Source: Cycas panzhihuaensis | Lineage: Eukaryota; Cycadophyta | DNA: 64,000 nucleotides | Reading direction: 5' to 3' | Assembly: GCA_023213395.1 (NCBI GenBank) | Contig: CM041465.1 | Coordinates: 145,211,741-145,275,740 of the forward strand | Shown: positions 1 through 11,085 of the stretch, piece by piece | Layout: every line of letters starts with the position of its first letter | Position numbering within the stretch: the first letter of the stretch is position 1 | Program-made: the position numbers and the translations under genes | Notes under the pieces: model-generated | Databases searched by the model: none | The model's input: only the letters and a program-made list of their open reading frames with translations | Told to the model about the DNA's origin: nothing

Positions 1-181
1 GTTCTATTAGAACCTTTATGTTTTCTTGTTATGTATTAATTATGCACTTTACATTTAAGTGTTCACACTTTTCTTAGTGTTGTAACATGTTGTGACTTAA
101 GGGTTAATGACCCCCTTCCCCCTCTTTTGGCATGTTTGCACAAGTGCATGCATGATCAACACTTGTTGCTCACGCAATGAT
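1..181 (+). repeat. Partial copia LTR, same family as the LTRs at 34794 and 41988
   Basis: The stretch shares the order of motifs seen in the C3 LTR: a TTATGT...GCACTTT block, a CTTAAGGGT..AATGACCCC block and an ACACTTGT block near a GCATGCATGAT run. It ends where the gypsy LTR starts at 182. It is probably the left part of an old LTR into which element A inserted. The matching right part was not found after 9132, so this is moderate confidence only. Confidence 0.5.
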
Positions 182-565
182 TGTTGAGGCACATTTTGTT
201 ATGATTATCGAATGTTATGTTAACAAAAGGGATTAGTTGCGTCAAGTAGTTGGAAGTCATTACAAGTGTTATTCCAAAAATATATATATGTAGTAAAAGA
301 AGATAGGGGGGGCATTGGATGTTGCACATCCTAACACTGTGCATGGTACAAAACTAGTGTGGGATGACCATCTCTTACTCTATTGTACATGATCTTGGTG
401 TTGTAATCAGTTTTGGATATAGTGTAATAAAAATACTGATTTACATACATCCTGTAATTAAATTTGGCATGGAATATTGTACATATGATGATACTGTGTT
501 GATGTTACCATGTTGTGAATATTGCCAACTTTCTCTTCCTAAAAGAACCCGTAAATACTAAATCA
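182..565 (+). repeat. 5' LTR of element A
   Basis: Positions 182-510 align to 8798-9132. The remainder up to about 565 has no partner because the 3' LTR is truncated. The right boundary is set from the primer site that begins at 571, so it is uncertain by a few bases. The LTR starts with TG inside TGTTGAGGCA. Confidence 0.75.
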
Positions 566-570
566 ATATA

Positions 571-588
571 TGGCACCATTGTCGATCT
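571..588 (+). promoter_or_regulatory. Primer binding site of element A, tRNA-Asp type
   Basis: The sequence TGGCACCATTGTCGA matches the usual plant Asp primer site TGGCGCCGTTGCCGG except for changes that are all C-to-T or G-to-A and mostly at former CpG sites. It lies directly after the inferred LTR end. The family match is established knowledge; the decay reading is inference. Confidence 0.7.
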
Positions 589-1250
589 AGGAATGAGACT
601 AGATGGAGTAACGCATTGATAACAAGTTAGGTACATATGACGATCCAAAATCAGTACGGAAACCAATCGTCACTAGGAGAATTGATATGGGTCCAATTCA
701 CTAATGTAGATCTTTAGATTATTAATGAATTGAAATCTTTCTTACTATGACAAGGTCTTATCGCATATTATCTCAATAATATCATAGTCTAGGAGCCAAT
801 AATGCTCGCCAACATTTTGGACCTTTCAGTCCTAATGCCTAGTTTCGAACAATCGACGTATGTTTTTAAGCATACAAATGAGACAGACCAACAATTGCAA
901 GTAAGAAGATCTGCTTGAATACGTACATCGAGACAATAGAAGTCCAAGATATTAACACAAATTGGTTGGTCGATCATAAATTGAGTGTGACAAATGTGGT
1001 GAACCTAAGATCAACAACATGGGCCCAGCCTAGATTTAAAAGATATTGTGGAAGCATTTGCCCACTTAAGCCTATAGGAGCGAGAGCAATCCTCAATCAA
1101 TAGAGCTATGTAAGAATAAGAACATACAAGCCCTAAGCAAAATGGGCCCTATTCGGGAAATATTATGAATGAAAAAGAAAGAATTAAAAGAATGACTTTA
1201 AACAACATAGGTTGTCATAACTAAGGCACGCAAGATCACCAATAAAACCG
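589..1250 (+). other. Untranslated leader of element A
   Basis: The stretch lies between the primer site and Gag. Short open frames on both strands show no domain. No tandem repeat or RNA gene was seen. Confidence 0.5.
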
Positions 1251-2280
1251 TTGATATCAACGATGCTGACATCCAAGGGTACAAAGCAAAAATTACCAAC
1301 ATTTAATGGTAAAGTAAATGAAGATCCAACTCAACATTGTAACATGTGTGAAACGATATGGATGGCAAACGATGAGACGAATAAAGATCATTGGTTGCAA
1401 GCATTTATGGCAATCCTACAAGATATTGCGAATGACTGGTTTAAAGAATTCGACGAAGGGCATTTTACAAAATGGACCAACTTGTGTGAAACCTTTGAGA
1501 AGGAATTTAGACTTTTGCGAGACGATAGCAAAGTAGTGGATCAAACATACAGTCTTAAACAAGAAGTCAAGGAGACAGTTAGAAGCTATAATACTAAATT
1601 GAAAAGCCTAATCTAGAAGATGGGAAGCAAAGTAACCAACGGGTTGAGGAAAAGATGGCTTTTAGAAGGGTTACTCCCAAGATATTGAAGGAAACTTCGA
1701 GTAGTTCTCCCTGCATCATATCAAGAGGTGGTTGATCAGGTAATGAGTCTCGAAATCAAGGACAAATCAGAAGCATGGCATCAGGATAAAACTATGGAAG
1801 TAGAAGCTAAAGAGGAATCTTCTATTGAAGCATTAAGAGAATATTCGATGTGAATGATGGAGGACTTCACACAACAACAATTGAAAGAATGATGACAAAT
1901 ATGGTGCATCAGGTGTAAAACAAAAGGTCATATGGAGTCAGAATGCTCAAAAAGTCAAATTTTTAAATATTGTCACATCTGCAAAATGAATAACCATGAT
2001 ATAGAAGAATGTGGTTTCAATATATGTTCACACAAATGACAAGAACGAGAGGTGTTCTTTACACAACAAGAAACCAACAAACTTTGTTTTGGACGAAGAT
2101 GCAGATCGAGGTGACCAATACCAAGAGACACCCAAGGATAGCCTATGATTCAGTGTTTTCAATGCAAATTATGGGTACATTTTAGTAGAAATTGTCCCAA
2201 CCTTGAAAACAATACTACTTTAACATTATGTTAATGGTGTGAACGCGGTGACCACGATGACGATCATTGTCCACAACAAT
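1251..2280 (+). pseudogene. gag: Gag of element A with four zinc knuckles
   Basis: The capsid portion (1251-1616) shows the retrotransposon Gag pattern: WLQAF, then NDWFKEF and FTKWTNLCETFEKEF. Downstream, in the same reading frame, are four CCHC knuckles: 1905-1946 (C-X2-C-X4-H-X4-C, reading WCIRCKTKGHMESEC), 1971-2012, 2154-2195 and 2229-2270, the last with a stop codon between its first two cysteines. The knuckles bind packaged RNA in this family. In-frame stops and an unreadable linker at 1617-1900 make this a pseudogene. Plant gypsy Gag usually has one or two knuckles, so four is unusual; element X in this window has the same arrangement. Confidence 0.85.
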
Positions 2281-2819
2281 AGAATAAGTCTGTGAACCTC
2301 GTGGCATTGAATCTACTACGGATAAGAATGTTGCTTAAACTCTACTAGCATATGCGGTGTATACAAGAAGAAGTAAGAAATAAGAATATTTTGACCCTTT
2401 GGAAGAAAAAGAGCGACTATGACAAACCCAAGATTTAGTACGATCAATACAAGGGCAAGGGCAAAACATATCAATTCCAACAATTGAGCAACAAGACAAA
2501 CTACCACAATCACCGCAAATACCAAAGATGACTGCAGTTTCATCACAAGGTAATGAAGCCATAACTAGCCTAATTGATCAGTTTCTACAAACTAAGATAC
2601 TAGTGAAAATTTTGACATTATTTCAACACGATCCATCATTTCTGCAAATACTAGAACATATACAACAAACAAAGGCAAGACAAAAAGAGTTTTGCCAAGT
2701 AGCAACTGAATAAAAAACAGTGGTTACAAAAGATTCTCATATGCAACCCATCAATCAAAACATTCTTAGTGTACATGATTCTCAAAGTGGAATGTCATGT
2801 TCGATCTCTAAGAGTGGAT

Positions 2820-3360
2820 CAAGAGATAACGGTCTCAATGACATTATGAAGGCATGTCTTAGATAACACAGTGATAGATGGAGGTGCAGGGGTCAGTATT
2901 ATACCAATAACTACTTGGCAAAAGATTGGCAGGCCCACACTATGGCCACCTACATTTCGTCTAAAATTGGTTGATCAACATCGTGTACAACCACTAGGGG
3001 TGATGTTAACTCAAAGGATTCACATTGAAAATCAAGAATTTGTTGTAAATTTCGCCATTGTCCCAATGATTGACAAAATGCCTCCAGCCTATGATGCACT
3101 TCAAGGATGACCTTGGTTGCATGTTGCACACATACTCCAAAATTGGGAATGCAATACATTAGTAATCAAGAAAAAGGAGAAAAAAATATTAATAAATTTA
3201 AATCATCATCCTATAAGTGAAGAAATAATAGATTCTAGTTCCTTCTTCGATGAAGAAAATGATGATGAATATGTTAATGACATCAAAGAGGATCAACATC
3301 CCTTGAGTACAATATTTGACAATGATAATATATGCGAACCCATTGAAGATGTTTTGTAAT
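2820..3360 (+). pseudogene. Aspartic protease region of element A
   Basis: The protease core begins at 2871 with VIDGGAG, the catalytic D-S/T-G-type motif seen here as D-G-G, followed by LKLVDQHRVQPLG and the FAIVP strand. A TGA at about 3108 breaks the G-R-PWL-like motif. The following acidic segment (3117-3359) is a linker before reverse transcriptase. The frame is the same as gag, indicating a Gag-Pro-Pol polyprotein. Its role would be processing of that polyprotein inside virus-like particles. Confidence 0.8.
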
Positions 3361-3556
3361 TACATCCATGTTCAGAGGATGAGGTAGAATCACATAGTGG
3401 ATTGTTACATTGGCAACGACATCAAAGAGGATCAACATCCCTTGAGTACAATATTTGACAATGATAATATATGCGAACCCATTGAAGATGTTTTGTAATT
3501 AGATCCATGTTCAGAGGATGAGGTAGAATCACATAGTGGATTGTTACATTGGCAAC
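3279..3556 (+). repeat. 139-bp tandem duplication in the protease-RT linker
   Basis: Two head-to-tail copies, 3279-3417 and 3418-3556, are almost identical; both start GACATCAAAGAGG and end at TTGGCAAC. The unit is 139 bp, not a multiple of three, so it moves the downstream frame by one. Confidence 0.93.
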
Positions 3557-3849
3557 GACAAGAATATGAAATATTTTCACCTTCATGCTACTTAACTGAT
3601 GTAGAACCATTAAACTTTTAAAATGCTTATTAGATAGAAGAAATACATCATCACAAACACGAATACCTGAACCGATTTTTTGATGTTCTTAAAGGAGACC
3701 AACTAACACTTCAAAAGCCTGCTTACAATTTTGATAAGGAACAATTTTTTTATTATGAAGCACCACAACAACCAATCAATTTAGAAATCAAACAAAATAT
3801 ATAGACAATAATGATGAGCAATAAATGGTAACCAACGTTAGTAACAACA

Positions 3850-4760
3850 GCCACAAATATTTTCTCACAATATAAGGATGTCTTTGCTTGGGCCTATAAC
3901 GACTTGAAAGGGATATTGAGAGAATTCTGTGAACATAAAATCGAACTAATACCAGGACCCAAACTAGTAAAACACTGACCTTACCGAATGAATCCTAAAT
4001 ATGCAGTACAAGTGGATATAAAGATTAGGAATATGTTGGATGCTAGGATTATATTTAAGGTAGAAACAAGCAAATGGGTCTTAAAAATTGTGGTTGTTTC
4101 TAAGAAGAATGGAAAACTTCAGATTTGTGTTGATTTTCGAAAATTGAACACAATCGCTTGTAAAGATTTATTTCCTATCCCTTTTATTAACACTTTTCTA
4201 GAGGTAGTTGCAAGGCATGAGATATATTCGTTCCTAGACGGGTTCTTAGGTTACAACCAAATCAACATTGCAGAAAAAAATAAGTTGAAAAGTACATTAA
4301 TCACATAATCCAAAATTTCTGCATATAATCAGATGCCCTTCGGACTTTGCAATGCTCTTGTAACATTTCAATGAATCATCATGAACTTATTTTACCAACT
4401 GTTATCAAAATTTGCTAAGATATTTCTAGATGACCGGTCCATCTATGGTAATGTCAAAGATCATCTTCCTTTATAAATGGAATGCCTAGAAGTCTGTCAA
4501 AAAGTAAGATTATCACTAAATCCAGAAAAATGTGAGTTTTCAATTCCATATGGCAAGTTATTGGGGCATATTGTGTGTGCACGAGGTTTGAAAACAAAGC
4601 TTGGTAAACTTAAAGTTATAATGAATTTAGCTCCACCAACGGATGTTACAGGAGTTCAAATATTCCTTGGACATGTTGGATATTACTGAAGGTTCATAAA
4701 GGATTTTGCCCACATTGCTCACCCCCTAGAAGAATTATTACATAAAGGAATAAATTTCAT
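3850..4760 (+). pseudogene. Reverse transcriptase of element A
   Basis: Gypsy RT motifs appear in order: a YKDVFAW lead-in, VVVSKKNGKLQICVDFRKLN (4087-4146), FPIPFIN, SFLDGFLGYNQI, MPFGLCNA, and the catalytic box FLDD (in KIFLDDRSIYG) in place of the usual Y-x-DD. The connection follows with NPEKCEF, LLGHIV and FLGHVGYY. All pieces are in one frame, interrupted by single stop codons at about 4306, 4372, 4474 and 4687. The enzyme copied element RNA into DNA; this copy cannot be made in full. Confidence 0.88.
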
Positions 4761-5310
4761 ATGGGGAAATGAATAATAAACAACATTCAAAGACTTTAAA
4801 AATAGACTCATTACAACCACAATTTTAGCTCATCCAGGCTGGTCAAAAGAATTACACATTCATGTTGATGCTTCACAAATAGTGATAGAATGTACATTGG
4901 CTCAAGAAACAAGTCACAAACTTGACCTACCTATCTACTTTGTTAGTAGACAAATTAACAAAGTAGTAAGAATTTATTCGACAATGGAAAGAGAAGGATT
5001 AAGGATGATTTATGCTGATCAAAAATTTCATCCCTACTTATTAGCAAATCCCTTTCTATTTTATGTCGATCATCAAGCTCTTTTATACATAATTCACAAA
5101 CCGATCATCCAAGGAAGAATAAATCAATGGTTATTATTACTTTAAGAATTTAATTTTAAAGTAATAGTTCGACCTGGCCATACACGTGTGGCTACAGATC
5201 ACTTATCTAGAATGCACATAAGAGAAGAACCTCTCAAAATAAACAACTTTCTTGATGCTAAGTTATTCCAAGTAATAGCAACTCCACCTAGTTACGAGGA
5301 CATGATGAGA
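4761..5310 (+). pseudogene. RNase H of element A
   Basis: The segment 4800-5220 reads LHIHVDASQIVI, YFVSRQ, then ATDHLSRM, matching the gypsy RNase H order (first Asp in DAS, Y-x-S-R, and the D-x-LSR motif). One stop lies near 5143. It continues the RT frame and leads into the integrase zinc-binding domain. RNase H removes the RNA strand during reverse transcription. Confidence 0.82.
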
Positions 5311-6530
5311 TACTTAAGCACGGGATGATTTTCTACTAATATGACTTCACAACAACAAAAGGAACTCGTAAGAAAGGCAGGCCCATATCAACTAATAGGA
5401 GGATTCCTTTGTAAACTAGGAAAGGACCATATACTGCGTAGATGTGTGATGCCAGAAGAAGTCCAAGCAGTACTAAGAGAAGCCCATCAAGGAAGTGTTG
5501 GTGGCCATGTTGGACTCAAATCCACAGCTTGAAAAATTTTATTATTAGGGCTATGGTGGCCTCAATTATTCAAGGATGCAAAAGAATATATCTCTAGATG
5601 TGACATATGCCAATGAATGGGACGACCCTTGGAGCATGATTTTATGCCTTTACAATCATCCTTAGCTCAAGGTGTTTTTGAACATTGGGGTTTGGACTTT
5701 GTAGGACCCTTCAAATATGCTGCATGAATAACACATGTAAAATATATACTAGTATCCACAGACTACCTTACAAAATGGGTTGCAGCAAAGGCACTTCGGG
5801 ACAATTCAATGCGAAGTACAACTATATTGCTTTATGAGAATATTATTATAAGATTCAAGTGTCCATTAGAAATTGTGAGTGATAGAGGAACACACTTCAT
5901 AAATGATACAATCCATTGCCTAACACAAGAATTCATGATTAGGCATCATAAGTTGACTCCTTACTACCCACGCGCCAATGGCCAAGTTGAATCAAACAAT
6001 AAAATAATAGTAACAATGTTAACTAAATTATGTAACACAAACAGAAAGGATTGGGTAGAATAATTACACTCAGTCTTATGTGCCTTTCAGACAACATACA
6101 AGACTAATATTAGACATATCCCTTTAAAATTAGTAGAGGGGGGCAGAAGCAGTTCTTCCCATAGACTTCATGGTGCCAACCTTAAGGATTGTCATGCAAG
6201 AACGATGGCTGGGCACACCTGGTGTTGAGGGTCATTTAGAAGCCATTCTAGCTTTAGATGAAAAATCGAGCACAGGCACAATGGGTAATGAATATAATAC
6301 AACAACGTAGAAAAAAATGGCATGATAAGACACTACACTCAAAAGTATTTAAGGGGATCTCATTTTAAAATATGATGCCAAACATTTTATAAAACCATGC
6401 AAACTCAAAATCAAATGGCTAGGACCATTCATGATTAAAAAAAATATTCAACAATGGGACAATTGAATTAAATTATATTAACTGAGACATCCAAATATTT
6501 ATTGTAAATGGATCAAAACTTAAATTGTAT
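5311..6530 (+). pseudogene. Integrase of element A
   Basis: The HHCC zinc domain is at 5341-5620 (HQGSVGGHVG, then CDICQ). The catalytic core has WGLDFVGPF, ILVSTDYLTKW, IVSDRGTHF and GQVESNNK, giving the D, D and E positions. The C-terminal part is shifted in frame and ends with a KWLGPF-type module near 6415-6440. Stops occur at about 5530, 5614, 5725 and 6061. Integrase would insert the cDNA. Confidence 0.85.
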
Positions 6531-7001
6531 AAAGACAATCGATGAACAAGAATATAAGAGCTACCAATGAACAGGAAGACAAGTCCAAACTGGACAAATC
6601 ATTTGAATTTCGTTAGCGCATTGTACCAAATCTAATTACTATATTATCAACTAAATAAATAAAAATTAAAATAAATAATATTAATTATTATTTTAAAAAA
6701 TTATTATTGAAAAATAAGGAGAAGAAGACATACATGACCATGATCGGATCAGTCATCCACATGGATAGTCGATTGGCCAACCTGTGGGCAGCTAATCCAT
6801 GGTTTTGGCCAAATCGTGAGTGACCAACCCATAGGTTTGGGCGACCATAGTCGACTGAATCAAAATAAAGGACCTAAAGGTCCATTCATATCTAAAGACG
6901 AAACAACAACGAGCAATGAAACAACAATGAGCAATAAGACAGACATATAACAAAGGAAGATAGATAGTTAGAAGATTTGGTGGAGATTTTTTGAGGTAAT
7001 T
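6531..7001 (+). other. Non-coding spacer between integrase and the extra 3' region of element A
   Basis: This AT-rich stretch includes a run of TTAATTATTATTTT-like sequence near 6670-6710. No open frame of note or secondary element was seen. Confidence 0.5.
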
Positions 7002-8650
7002 TTGGAATCAATGTTTGATTTTAAATTATTTTCACTAAAGTATGTTTGGAGGCAGATTTGCAAAATTTGCTCAAACCATCATCTCCTTTTTAGGGTTTGT
7101 TCAAAAACAATTGGAGGAAGATGTAGACACTACATTCGAAATTGGGGGGCACCAAATCAAGTGGAAAGAATTAGACTCACTAGTTCTACATAAGTGGTTC
7201 GAAGTTGAGGATCAGAATGCCCCAGTGAGGGCAAATTTAACTAGTGCAAGAGTAATCCAAGATGCTTCATTTCTAGTCTTTTCAAAAAAATATTGAAACA
7301 ACTATAGGATGTATTAGATGGGCATAATCCTATGAGCCATATGTTGATAATTAATGAAAAAATAATAAGCATAGAACCTGAGGATGTGGCAAGGTTAATA
7401 GGATTTCCAGCAAGGACAAGAAGTCAAGAAACTAGGAAATTTAACAGCTTTAATGAAAGATCATATTATTCAAATAATATGCAAAAGAGAGTTTCATACT
7501 AAGCAAAGTGGACGAGGTATTTCGTCACTCATTTGAAAATCATGAATGTGATGGTAGTGGCAGTTCTCATGTGTACAAGGCTCCTAGGCAAACAACATTA
7601 TAATACTTTGCCTTGGTGGACAACATCATACTTGCAACGACTTATGAAGGGAGTCGTCTACAATTGGTCAACCTTCATTTCAGAGATACTCAAGACATCG
7701 TTGCATCAACTGATTACAGAAGGGCAATCTAATTTTAATTTTACCCTTTACTTGTTGGGATTTTTCTATAAAAATTTTCAATTGCCAGGGTTAGCATGAA
7801 GCCCAACAATGCTACTTCTAGTAGCATTCCATAAAAGCTCTTTACAAACTCCTAAGAAGGTTCACCCAAGAGTTCAAAAAGAAGGAGAAACAAAAAGGAC
7901 AAAGAAAAGGATGATTGTAACAATAAGGGAAACAGATAAACCCTTTGAAGCATTGGACGACTTAGATGAAGACTACATTGTAGATTACTCAGATCTCAAT
8001 TCGAGCGAGGTCAATGATGAGCTATAAACATGAAGTGATACCACACCAGCTTCTACCGATAAAGCCTCACAGGCTCTAGGACCAGACCTAAACATACTTG
8101 CTTCTCCCACCATGGATAGTGAGGCGGGAAGATGTGAGTTATTCGAAATGTTTGCAGGCAAGGAAGCAGGCGATTCTTCAATCATAGAAATCCCACCACC
8201 TAAACAAGGGAAGCAATAGGAGGCCACTATGAGATCATCATCTATTGATACTCAGTTCATCAAAGAAAAACAAGTTTGCTTGATGAATTTATTAGATCAA
8301 TATCGCATGATGGCAAAGGCTCAAAGTTCATTGATCCTTAAGCTAGTTGAAGATTACAGAAAGAAGACAACTATGGTCAATTATAGAAAGATTTATAAGA
8401 GGCAAAGGAATTATTGCATAAAAAGGAGGAAGAATGTATTCAACTAAGGAAAACAAATCAAGAAATGCATGATCAAGAGGTACTTCACATTTAGCGGAAT
8501 AGCACACATTGGAGGACAGTCTACACTAGAACCAGAAACAAGTCAGGGATCTATCCACAAAACTACAAGAGGAAAGGAGACGTCGTGAGAGAGTGCTACG
8601 ATGTGTCAAGGCAATTAGCCGAGAAAACTGCAAATGGCAGCAAAAAGCAT
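7002..8650 (+). pseudogene. Additional 3' ORF region of element A, function unknown
   Basis: Broken frames carry recognisably protein-like segments. 7042-7296 gives 84 residues with FVQKQLEEDVD and KWKELDSLVLHKWFEVED. A segment near 7600-7700 reads NIILATTYEGSRLQLVNLHF. Lysine- and glutamate-rich pieces at 7809-8027 and 8229-8447 look coiled-coil-like. Position after integrase and before the purine tract matches the env-like or additional ORFs of Athila and Tat elements. I see no clear signal peptide or membrane anchor, so I do not call it an envelope gene. Confidence 0.55.
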
Positions 8651-8778
8651 GACTAGATCCATTACATTTAAAATCCCCAATAACTTCAGGAGAAAGTTCC
8701 ATACTCTTAGTTCCAAATCCAAGCTCACCGGTACCATAAAAGCTTCTTTTCTCTTTTCTGAGTAGGATGCTTTGAACT

Positions 8779-8797
8779 AAAAGAGGAGAGGGGTAGA
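8779..8797 (+). other. Polypurine tract of element A
   Basis: The purine-rich run AAAAGAGGAGAGGGGTAGA immediately precedes the TG of the 3' LTR. It would prime plus-strand DNA synthesis. Confidence 0.85.
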
Positions 8798-9132
8798 TGT
8801 TGAGGCATATTTTGTTATGATTATCAAATGTTATTTTAACAAAAGGGATTAGTTAAGTTGAGTAGTTGGAAGTCATTACAAAAGTGTCGTTCCAAAAACA
8901 TATATAGGTAGTAAAAGAAGATGGGGCGAGGGGGCATTGGATGTTGCGCATCCTGACACTAGTGCATGGTACAAAACTAGTGTGGGATGACCATTTCTTA
9001 CTCCATTATACATGATCTTGGTATTGTAATCAATTTTTGATATAATGTAATAAAGATATTGATTTACATACATCTTGTAATTATTTTTGGTATGGAATAT
9101 TGTACATGTGATGATACTATGTTGATGTTACA
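8798..9132 (+). repeat. 3' LTR of element A, truncated
   Basis: It matches 182-510 with several percent differences, including TGTTGAGGCATATTTTG at the start. Homology stops at 9132, where a different sequence starting TGTTGATGC begins. About 55 bp of the LTR are therefore missing or displaced. Confidence 0.85.
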
Positions 9133-10628
9133 TTGTTGATGCAAAACGCATGTAAGAAAGTACTCAATCGCCATCAAATCATCAATAGAATGCACCCAAA
9201 GCACTGACTTCACCATTATATCACTAGCTTTGCTATCAATGTCTTATACGCACCCTTCTGTGAGTCTCAGAAAGCTCACCGTACACCACTATACACACCC
9301 ATTTGCACAAAACACTATATCACACTTTAAGAAATCTTAAAGGTACAAATTCACATGTCTATATGATATGTTCAATGGCAAAGGCAATAAAAGTGATAAA
9401 AGTGATTGTATCAAAGGAAAATGACATTGAAACATGATATAATGAGACCTTCAATAAGGCAAACAACTTTGAAATAAATCAAAGTGACTTTATTGAAATG
9501 ATATAAATGAAATTGGCACGGACGAACTCCGAAAGGTCATAATGCATTTGATTAAACCAAATGTCACGTTGTATAAATCAATGACGTTAATATATCAATG
9601 TAATGTAAACGGGCGACTTGATAAATAGCGAATGTTTGATAAAATCATAAATATATGAAATACGATATGTCAAACCTACGACTTCGTGTCGAGTTTACGT
9701 ACGTTTGCATATGACAATAATCACAAACTGCAATCATACGATTGTACCTACGTCATTACGATTGAAGTATGATTGATCAAAAAATGCAGTGGTGAATCAA
9801 AATATTATCACGCAGATAGATGCTAAGAAAATATCATCACAGGCGACCAATATTAATGGTTGATCGCAGCGAAGAAAAATAATCAAACTGCAAATATATT
9901 AATCCAACTTGGGCAAAAATCAAAATAGCAAACTTTGCAATATGTAATCTAGCATATTAACATCATCACGCAATATTAAAGTGGCCGACTCAGTAAATAA
10001 TATAATCCAGGCGAATTAATATTCAATAAAATATTGTGTGTGACTCAGACGATTCAATACATGGGCGACGAATAAATTTATCCAAACGAGGAGCAAATAT
10101 ATTTCAATATATATGTGTGTGTGTGTGTGTGTGTGAGCATACCTTATTAATAAAGCCATATTAATCACTTACAGATGTTGCAACGGCTCACCAAGGCTCT
10201 GCATTCTCCCACTAGTTATTTTACATCAATAAAGAGCTGACAATCATCTGTAACAAGGTGCACGGCATCTCTCTACACACGGGCAGCTTCAAACACCTCT
10301 AAAATTGATCAACAGACTTCAAAATCACCTTTGAGCCTTTCCAAACTCAGTGGCACCTCGAATAAATGGATCTACCACCTTCAACAGACTCAAAACGGGC
10401 TCCTATGCCTAGCAACAAAGTAACTAAGCTTGTAGATTGGAAAACAATGGCTCTAACACCTGCAAAACAAAAAACAAGGGCCTTTAGAATCCACCAATGA
10501 TCATCTGCACCTTCGTGGTAGTTCTGCGAGATCATCGAATGTGCCAATCCTCATAGGGCAAGCTAGTATGACCTAGCACCAATGATTGGACAATCCAGAC
10601 AATGATTCTCTGCATGTGCATGTCCTGC
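9133..10628. other. Unclassified non-coding stretch, perhaps the body of an antisense LTR element
   Basis: No retrotransposon domain is readable in any frame. The only antisense frame of note (10347-10547) resembles nothing I know. The stretch begins with TG at the point where element A's LTR stops, and ends at an antisense primer-site-like motif. It may be the internal part of a large coding-less retrotransposon derivative whose 5' LTR is 10642-10962 and whose 3' LTR is lost. Confidence 0.35.
10114..10135 (+). repeat. (TG)11 microsatellite
   Basis: Eleven TG dinucleotides follow a short AT run. Confidence 0.97.
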
Positions 10629-10641
10629 AGCTCTGATATCA

Positions 10642-10962
10642 TGTTAAGAAACACCTATATGCAAGCAGGTCAACAAAATCTTTTACACAAAGCAGATCCA
10701 AACAGAGTGAATGAACATCAGACACCAGAATTGACGTGGAAAATCCTCTCGAGTGAAGACCCACCAAAATGATATTATTTCACATTTTTAACAAATCTAG
10801 TGTTGTACATAGTTTGAACGTTGATCTATATTTATAGATCTAAAGTGCCATGATATAATTACATTATTACATTCGTTGGCTCGTCACATATAACATTAAG
10901 AATATTCCGCATATTATCTCAGCACACATTAACATTAGTCAACATGGTAATAAATTCCAACA
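10642..10962 (-). repeat. Antisense copia-type LTR (321 bp) with adjacent primer site
   Basis: On the minus strand the unit starts TGTTGGAATTTATTACC and ends GTGTTTCTTAACA. It is followed directly at 10629-10640 by TGATATCAGAGC, a one-base variant of the initiator-Met primer site TGGTATCAGAGC. It is thus the 5' LTR of a minus-strand element whose remaining parts are not recognisable to the left. Confidence 0.8.
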
Positions 10963-10992
10963 GTGTATACATCTTTGTGTGCCTACCACAAG

Positions 10993-11005
10993 TGGTATCA
11001 AGGCC
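10993..11005 (+). promoter_or_regulatory. Primer binding site of element Y, Met type
   Basis: TGGTATCAAGGCC resembles the initiator-Met site TGGTATCAGAGCC and follows the sequence CTACCACA, the probable end of Y's 5' LTR. The rest of that LTR has been replaced by the antisense copia LTR ending at 10962. Confidence 0.7.
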
Positions 11006-11085
11006 TCATTTGAGACCATCCTTAGGGAAGTAATTTACTGTTTGAACCAAAATCTTTTTTTCTCCTTTATTTTTTTGCTTTTTAA

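Larger units (their letters stand above)
182..9132 (+). mobile_element. Element A: decayed Ty3/gypsy LTR retrotransposon
   Basis: The two LTRs both start TGTTGAGGCA and flank, in order, a tRNA-Asp-like primer site, Gag with four zinc knuckles, protease, reverse transcriptase, RNase H, integrase, an additional 3' ORF region and a purine tract. Domain order PR-RT-RH-INT defines Ty3/gypsy. The Asp-type primer site and the extra region downstream of integrase fit the non-chromovirus (Athila/Tat-like) side of the family. The gag and protease pieces lie in one frame and all pol pieces lie in the frame offset by one; a 139-bp tandem duplication accounts for that offset. Decay is otherwise mostly stop codons, so the copy is dead but nearly full length. 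No convincing target-site duplication was found, because the right LTR is cut short at 9132. Confidence 0.9.

Noticed and set aside
7002-8650. Envelope gene in element A
   Set aside because: Position fits, but I see no signal peptide, transmembrane segment or envelope motif in the readable parts.
10347-10547. 66-codon antisense frame in the unclassified block
   Set aside because: No recognisable domain or start context; too short to call.
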